From assembly GCA_021772235.1 (NCBI GenBank), contig JAJFMI010000151.1, positions 1 to 8,654 on the forward strand: 8,654 nucleotides of DNA, written 5' to 3'. The notes beneath the pieces were generated by a model, which saw only the letters and a program-made list of their open reading frames with translations, did no database searches and was not told the DNA's origin. The first letter of the stretch is position 1, and every line of letters begins with the position of its first letter. Shown here piece after piece: positions 4,857 through 8,654 of the stretch. This DNA comes from Chlamydiota bacterium. GTDB taxonomy: Bacteria > Chlamydiota > Chlamydiia > Chlamydiales > JAJFMI01. The position numbers and the translations under genes were made by a program.

Positions 4857-6497
4857 TTATCTGGATTTCCAGAAGCGTGGGGTGAGTATGATCAGGAATG
4901 CATAGAATTCGAGGCGGCCAAGCAGCATCCAGATGATCATAATGATTTTGGAAAAGGCAGGCATAAATGCGCAGGTAGACATGGGACCTGCGGCATCAAA
5001 AGAGAGGCCGACGTTATTGATGCTGCAGGCGATTAAGCCAAAAGCTGTAGAGGGATCGATGCCGTTTAGAATGAGAAGGAATGTGCCGACGGCTGAGGTC
5101 ACAAGCACAATCCAGACGAAAATAAAAACGGAAGAGAAGGTCTTCATCGGGATTTCGCGGTCGCGGATCTTTAATGCGCGAACGGCTTCCGGACGAAAGA
5201 GCGTTTCGATTTTGTGTTTTACGGTGCGGAAAGAGATGAGGTGACGCACCATTTTCATCCCGCCTGCAGTTGAGCCAGACATGCCTCCAACATACATAGA
5301 TAAAAGCATCAGCGCTTGCGCTCCCCAAGGCCAAAGATCATAGTTTGCGGTATAGAATCCCGTTGAAGTGAGTGAGGAGATAAACTGAAAAATAGAAACG
5401 CGTAGCTTGTCAAAATAGGTTGCCACTTCTGTGAGAAATGAAGCGGGTACAAAGTCACTTTGAAAGAGCAGTATGGAAATGAGGACGCTGCTACCGATTA
5501 TTACGCCAATGAAAAGTAGTAGTTCAGGATCGAAGAGACGGTAGAGCTTTCCTTTTAGCGCGTAGAAAATCAGGCTAAAATTCATCGCACCAAAAAACAT
5601 AAAGAGCATCACGATCCATTCAGTAGGATGGTGGTTGTAAAAACCAATCGATTTCTCGTGGATGCTAAAACCGCCGGTGGAGATGTTGGAAAAAGTAATG
5701 GTAACCGCATCAAAAAGAGGCATGCTGTGGTTGAAAACACGCAGGCAGAGAATTTCTAAAAGGGTAAGTCCAATGTAAATTTTCCAAAGATAGGAAGCGG
5801 TCTCTTTGATACGCGGTGTAAGTGCATCTTTGAAAGGGCCTGTGATTTCTGCTTCATAGAGAAATTTTCCACCAATGGAGAGAGCGGGAAAAATTGCAAT
5901 AAAGAGAAAGATGATCCCAAGGCCACCGATCCATTGCAAAAAACTGCGCCAAAATAAAATCGGTTTGCTAACAGCATCGAGCCCTTCTAAAATAATTTGA
6001 TGAGAGTCGGGCGCGCGCAGCGGTGTGACCGTTCCATTAAATTGGTAATTTTTGCCCGTAAGACTTTTTGTTGTTACCGACACTTCTTTGTGTGAAACGC
6101 TATCAAATGCTTTTGGATAAATGATGGTCGCACCGGTAGTTGTGAGGCCGGAAACTGATTCGAAAATTGCATTTATGGGGCTCTCGATTGTTCCCGTAAA
6201 GATGAAGGGGCAGGCAGAAATTAAGGAAGTAATTATCCAGACGATAGGAACGAGCAAAAGGCTTTCGCGACGGTAGAGCTCTCCTTTGACGCTGCGTCCA
6301 AAAAAACGCAAAAGTAGAGCGAGAGAAAGCGTTATTCCAAAAGTTGCGAGAAAGCTGGCAGTAGCAAGATAAGGCGGGTGCAGCGGATCGATTTTGTAAA
6401 ACTCAAAGTAAATTGCCACAGCAATGGGAATGAGCAGTACGAGCGCAAAGAGCAAGAGAAAGTTGCTAATGAGTTTGCTAAGATCTTTCCACCTCAC
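4857..6497 (-). CDS. trkH: Trk-type potassium uptake protein TrkH, K+-translocating membrane subunit
   Basis: A 546-residue polytopic membrane protein. It carries the four pore-loop filter segments of the Trk/Ktr/HKT superfamily: SGLTTTGA (116-123), NISTGGFS (271-278), LTSTGFYT (376-383) and CSINNVGLS (491-499). Other Trk landmarks are LQWIGGLGI (187-195), GMSGSTAGGMKMVRH (405-419), FDPELLLFIG (322-331) and the C-terminal LLGRLEFYAFLIILTPRFW. It passes K+ across the inner membrane and is gated by the TrkA ring. Compared from memory with E. coli TrkH (483 aa), it carries about 45 extra residues at roughly 127-171, between the first filter and the conserved LDAxxKxILFxR segment, on the outer face. 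The start is GTG at 6497, two bases after the trkA stop, with AAGGGG about 10 nt upstream; trkA and trkH are clearly one operon. Palindromic element copy 4 follows its stop. Confidence 0.93.
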   Translation of the reverse strand: MRWKDLSKLISNFLLLFALVLLIPIAVAIYFEFYKIDPLHPPYLATASFLATFGITLSLALLLRFFGRSVKGELYRRESLLLVPIVWIITSLISACPFIFTGTIESPINAIFESVSGLTTTGATIIYPKAFDSVSHKEVSVTTKSLTGKNYQFNGTVTPLRAPDSHQIILEGLDAVSKPILFWRSFLQWIGGLGIIFLFIAIFPALSIGGKFLYEAEITGPFKDALTPRIKETASYLWKIYIGLTLLEILCLRVFNHSMPLFDAVTITFSNISTGGFSIHEKSIGFYNHHPTEWIVMLFMFFGAMNFSLIFYALKGKLYRLFDPELLLFIGVIIGSSVLISILLFQSDFVPASFLTEVATYFDKLRVSIFQFISSLTSTGFYTANYDLWPWGAQALMLLSMYVGGMSGSTAGGMKMVRHLISFRTVKHKIETLFRPEAVRALKIRDREIPMKTFSSVFIFVWIVLVTSAVGTFLLILNGIDPSTAFGLIACSINNVGLSFDAAGPMSTCAFMPAFSKIIMIIWMLLGRLEFYAFLIILTPRFWKSR

Positions 6498-6499
6498 GG

Positions 6500-7849
6500 C
6501 TAAAAAATCCCCTTTACTTCATCCACATGCTTTGGTGAACAGATAATGATCACTGTATCGCCCGGTGCAAAAATACGATTGCCCTTAGCAATCATAATTT
6601 GTCCGCGATTTTCGATGAGAGCAATCAAACAATCTTTTGGTAAAAGGTTTCCTAAATCGCGAACGGGTACACCGGCAATTTTTGTTGCAGCAGAGACCTT
6701 AAGCTCCATAATCATTACCTGATTTTCATAGAGCGTACGAGTGGAAATGGCACTTTCTGCATGAATAAAAGAGAGGATACGCGAAGTGATGCTCTCTTTT
6801 TCAGAAACCGCGTAATCAATACCTAAACGCTTGAGCAAATGTGAATGGCGCATATCAGAAACAAGCGAGTAGACATCTTTAACACCCGCTTCCTGTGCTA
6901 ACGAAGCAGTTAAAATATTAAACTCTGTTGAAGGTGTTGCTGCTAAAAAAACATCCGACTGGTCGATTCTTTCAGAAAGTAAGAAGTTCATGTTGGAGGG
7001 ATCTTCCTGAATGACCGTAACATTGCCTTCAATTTTGGAAAGCTTTTCACAGCAGGTGTAGTCATTATCCATCACTTTTACGGCAATACCGTGACTGAGC
7101 AAAATTTGAACAAGATGGTGCACCACAGGAGAACTTCCTGCCACAACCGCTGACTTGATTTCCTTGCCACTCAAACCAAAACGCGAAGGAATATTCATCA
7201 TCGTGTTTGTATCACCAATAAAAGTGACCTCATCGCCTGTCTCAAGCTGATCATCACCATGAGGGAAAACAATCTGCCCGCCATTATCCGACTTGCGACG
7301 AATCATTCCAATAAGCAGATCGTCACCAAACTTCATTTCGCGCAAGTTTTTTCCCCGTTCGGGAAATTCAGAAGGCAAAACAATTGTGCGCATCTGCACC
7401 GCGCCATGTGCAAAACTCTCAACTGCCACACTTCCCGGATGCGAAAGACACTTAAACAACTCATGCGCCACGATCAACTCTGGAGCAATCAAGTGATCAA
7501 CATAAAAAAGCCGATCGATATCAATACGTGATTGATTCAAAAATTGTGCATTGGTAATGCGACAGACAGTTGTGGGATAACCCAGATTTTTTGCAATGGA
7601 ACAGCTCAGCAAATTTGTCGCATCGCACGGCGTCATCGCCAGAAAAAGTTGAGGCTTCTGCTCCGCAATTTCATCAAGCAATTGCCAGTCATGGCACTGC
7701 CCACAAATTGTTGCGACATCTGCACTACGTGCAAACTGCTCCAACTTTTCTTCATCGGGATCGATGATGATTACGTTTTGCTGTTCATCAGAAAGAACGG
7801 AAGCTAAATAAATGCCGAGCTCATCGGCGCCGGCAATGACAATGCTCAT
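6500..7849 (-). CDS. trkA: Trk system potassium uptake protein TrkA, cytoplasmic NAD-binding regulatory subunit
   Basis: A 449-residue protein, close to the 458 of E. coli TrkA, with the duplicated layout: RCK/Rossmann domain 1 (about 1-130), TrkA-C domain 1 (about 140-225), Rossmann domain 2 (about 230-350) and TrkA-C domain 2 (about 365-449). Typical segments are IIIDPDEEKL with the ribose-contacting acidic D30, DHLIAPELIVAHEL (118-131), GDEVTFIG (205-212) and the C-terminal PGDTVIIIC. It forms the cytoplasmic ring that binds nucleotides and gates TrkH. Both glycine-rich nucleotide motifs are altered: GADELG (7-12) where GAGxxG is usual, and AGSSPVV (237-243) where GGGxxG is usual. So ligand use may differ. 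The start is ATG 7849-7847 with GAGAG a few bases upstream. It is the first gene of the operon; a TAAAAT at 7898-7893 is a possible -10. Confidence 0.93.
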   Translation of the reverse strand: MSIVIAGADELGIYLASVLSDEQQNVIIIDPDEEKLEQFARSADVATICGQCHDWQLLDEIAEQKPQLFLAMTPCDATNLLSCSIAKNLGYPTTVCRITNAQFLNQSRIDIDRLFYVDHLIAPELIVAHELFKCLSHPGSVAVESFAHGAVQMRTIVLPSEFPERGKNLREMKFGDDLLIGMIRRKSDNGGQIVFPHGDDQLETGDEVTFIGDTNTMMNIPSRFGLSGKEIKSAVVAGSSPVVHHLVQILLSHGIAVKVMDNDYTCCEKLSKIEGNVTVIQEDPSNMNFLLSERIDQSDVFLAATPSTEFNILTASLAQEAGVKDVYSLVSDMRHSHLLKRLGIDYAVSEKESITSRILSFIHAESAISTRTLYENQVMIMELKVSAATKIAGVPVRDLGNLLPKDCLIALIENRGQIMIAKGNRIFAPGDTVIIICSPKHVDEVKGIF

Positions 7850-7962
7850 ATGCTCTCATACTAAAGGAGCGTAAGCGAGTAGACAAGAAATTATTTTACA
7901 GGTAGGAAAGATGTGCTTGAAAATAATTTCGGTTTGCGCGACAATAGGACTTATTCTTCCCT
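7850..7962. other. Divergent intergenic region between trkA and tRNA-Arg
   Basis: A 113-bp gap carries back-to-back promoters. The plus-strand promoter is listed separately. For trkA (minus strand) the best -10 is TAAAAT (7898-7893) with no good -35; an alternative, TTGTCT-17-TAGTAT, would place transcription start almost at the ATG. No other structure is seen. Confidence 0.4.
7917..7945 (+). promoter_or_regulatory. Promoter for tRNA-Arg and the downstream hydrolase
   Basis: TTGAAA (7917-7922), 17 nt, then GACAAT (7940-7945): five and four of six consensus matches at ideal spacing. The predicted start near 7952 lies about 11 nt before the tRNA, leaving a short 5' leader for RNase P. No second promoter is possible between the tRNA and the next gene, so both should share this one. 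Confidence 0.55.
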
Positions 7963-8036
7963 GCACCGGTAGCTCAATTGGATAGAGTACCCGGCTACGA
8001 ACCGGGCGGTTAGAGGTTCAAGTCCTCTCCGGTGCA
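7963..8036 (+). tRNA. tRNA-Arg(ACG)
   Basis: A complete 74-nt cloverleaf. The acceptor GCACCGG (7963-7969) pairs with CCGGTGC (8029-8035), discriminator A8036. The D stem is GCTC/GAGT, the anticodon stem CCCGG/CCGGG around loop CTACGAA gives anticodon ACG, and the T arm is AGAGG-TTCAAGT-CCTCT. Anticodon ACG is the standard bacterial tRNA-Arg, whose A34 is normally deaminated to inosine by TadA to read CGU, CGC and CGA. The 3' CCA is not encoded, so it must be added after RNase Z cleavage. The next base begins the ATG of the downstream gene. Confidence 0.97.
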
Positions 8037-8654
8037 ATGTTTATCAAAATTTTTCCTTGCGGTCCCTTTGCTACAAATGCTTATTTGCTTGGCTGCTCAA
8101 ATACAAAAAAAGCTTTTATTATCGACCCTGCTCCTGAGAGTGCAAGTTTTTTATTGGGAGAAAAGGGTTGGCAGATTGAAGGGATTTTGCTTACGCATAG
8201 TCACTGGGATCATATTGGTGATTGCAAAAAGGTTAAAGAGAAGCTGGATGTTCCTGTTTATGTTCATGAAGCCGATCGTGGAAATCTAGAAAAGCCGGGA
8301 AGTGATGGTTTGCCGTTGATGTTTCCAATTGAAGGAACAACGCCAGATCATTTGATTAAAGAAGGCGATGTTTTGCAGCTCGGAGATTTGCAAATTGAGG
8401 TAATTGAAACGCCGGGACATACTCCGGGCGGTGTTTGCTTTTATTTGCCGGCGGAAAATGTTATCATCTCGGGTGATACGCTCTTTCAAGGATCGATTGG
8501 AAATTTGAGTTTTCCAACAGCCGATCCGGAAGCGATGTGGGCATCGCTGAAGAAGTTAGAAGTGTTACCAGCAGAAACAAAAGTGTATCCTGGACATGGT
8601 TCTGAAACAACAATTGGGGCAGAAAATTGGTTACCCCGCGCAAAAGAAATATTT
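8037..8654 (+). CDS. Metallo-beta-lactamase-fold hydrolase, glyoxalase-II-like (partial at right edge)
   Basis: 206 codons are visible and the frame is open at the window end; family members are usually about 205-215 residues, so little is missing. The zinc ligands are all present: THSHWDH (53-59, the HxHxDH motif), H128 in TPGHTPGG, D147 in SGDTLF and H187 in YPGHG. The N-terminus FIKIFPCGPFATNAYLL aligns with the usual start of small glyoxalase-II-like (YcbL-type) hydrolases. They hydrolyse thioesters such as S-lactoylglutathione in some species; the substrate here is unproven. The protein is cytoplasmic, with no signal peptide. The start is the ATG at 8037, immediately after the tRNA discriminator. 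The codons before it are tRNA sequence with no in-frame start, and no separate ribosome-binding site fits. It is therefore co-transcribed with the tRNA and probably translated as a leaderless message. Confidence 0.9.
   Translation, partial: MFIKIFPCGPFATNAYLLGCSNTKKAFIIDPAPESASFLLGEKGWQIEGILLTHSHWDHIGDCKKVKEKLDVPVYVHEADRGNLEKPGSDGLPLMFPIEGTTPDHLIKEGDVLQLGDLQIEVIETPGHTPGGVCFYLPAENVIISGDTLFQGSIGNLSFPTADPEAMWASLKKLEVLPAETKVYPGHGSETTIGAENWLPRAKEIF

Overview
The window looks like chromosomal DNA from an environmental chlamydia (Parachlamydiales/Simkaniaceae type). The main reason is at least four tandem paralogues of a MOMP-like/Legionella-OMP-type outer membrane beta-barrel. They share the N-terminal signatures GPRV and (T)GDFIYW and, in the three whose ends are visible, a C-terminal LRxDF. 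Expansion of MOMP-like porins is known from Simkania and its relatives. The assignment to phylum is an inference from protein character, not a database match; a Legionella-like host for such porins is the main alternative.

Layout. Positions 1-261 (minus) hold the cysteine-rich N-terminus of a MOMP-like gene cut by the window edge. Positions 262-1001 contain no gene I can support; this is a mosaic of inverted repeats, including two almost identical 97-bp palindromic elements. Positions 1002-4200 (minus) are a tight operon of three MOMP-like genes. The middle one has an in-frame TAA at codon 102. Positions 4201-4856 are a second gene-free repeat mosaic. It holds another, more diverged member of the palindromic family and a 163-bp fold-back insertion whose 'empty site' can be read in the first mosaic. 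Positions 4857-7849 (minus) are a trkA-trkH potassium-uptake operon (trkA first). Positions 7850-7962 are a divergent promoter region. A plus-strand tRNA-Arg(ACG) occupies 7963-8036, and its last base directly abuts the ATG of a glyoxalase-II-like metallo-beta-lactamase-fold hydrolase that runs off the right edge.

How the parts work together. TrkA (cytoplasmic gating ring) and TrkH (membrane K+ pore) form one transporter and are translationally linked. The MOMP-like genes would supply outer-membrane porins; they overlap or nearly touch, so translation is probably coupled. The long palindromic elements lie just downstream (in the minus-strand sense) of the MOMP operon and of trkH, so they could act as 3'-end structures. 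The most interesting unexplained material is this palindromic family (invariant core AGTGTAGATRACACG, variable arms that still pair), the fold-back insertion, and the tRNA/ATG junction that would give a leaderless mRNA after RNase Z cleavage.
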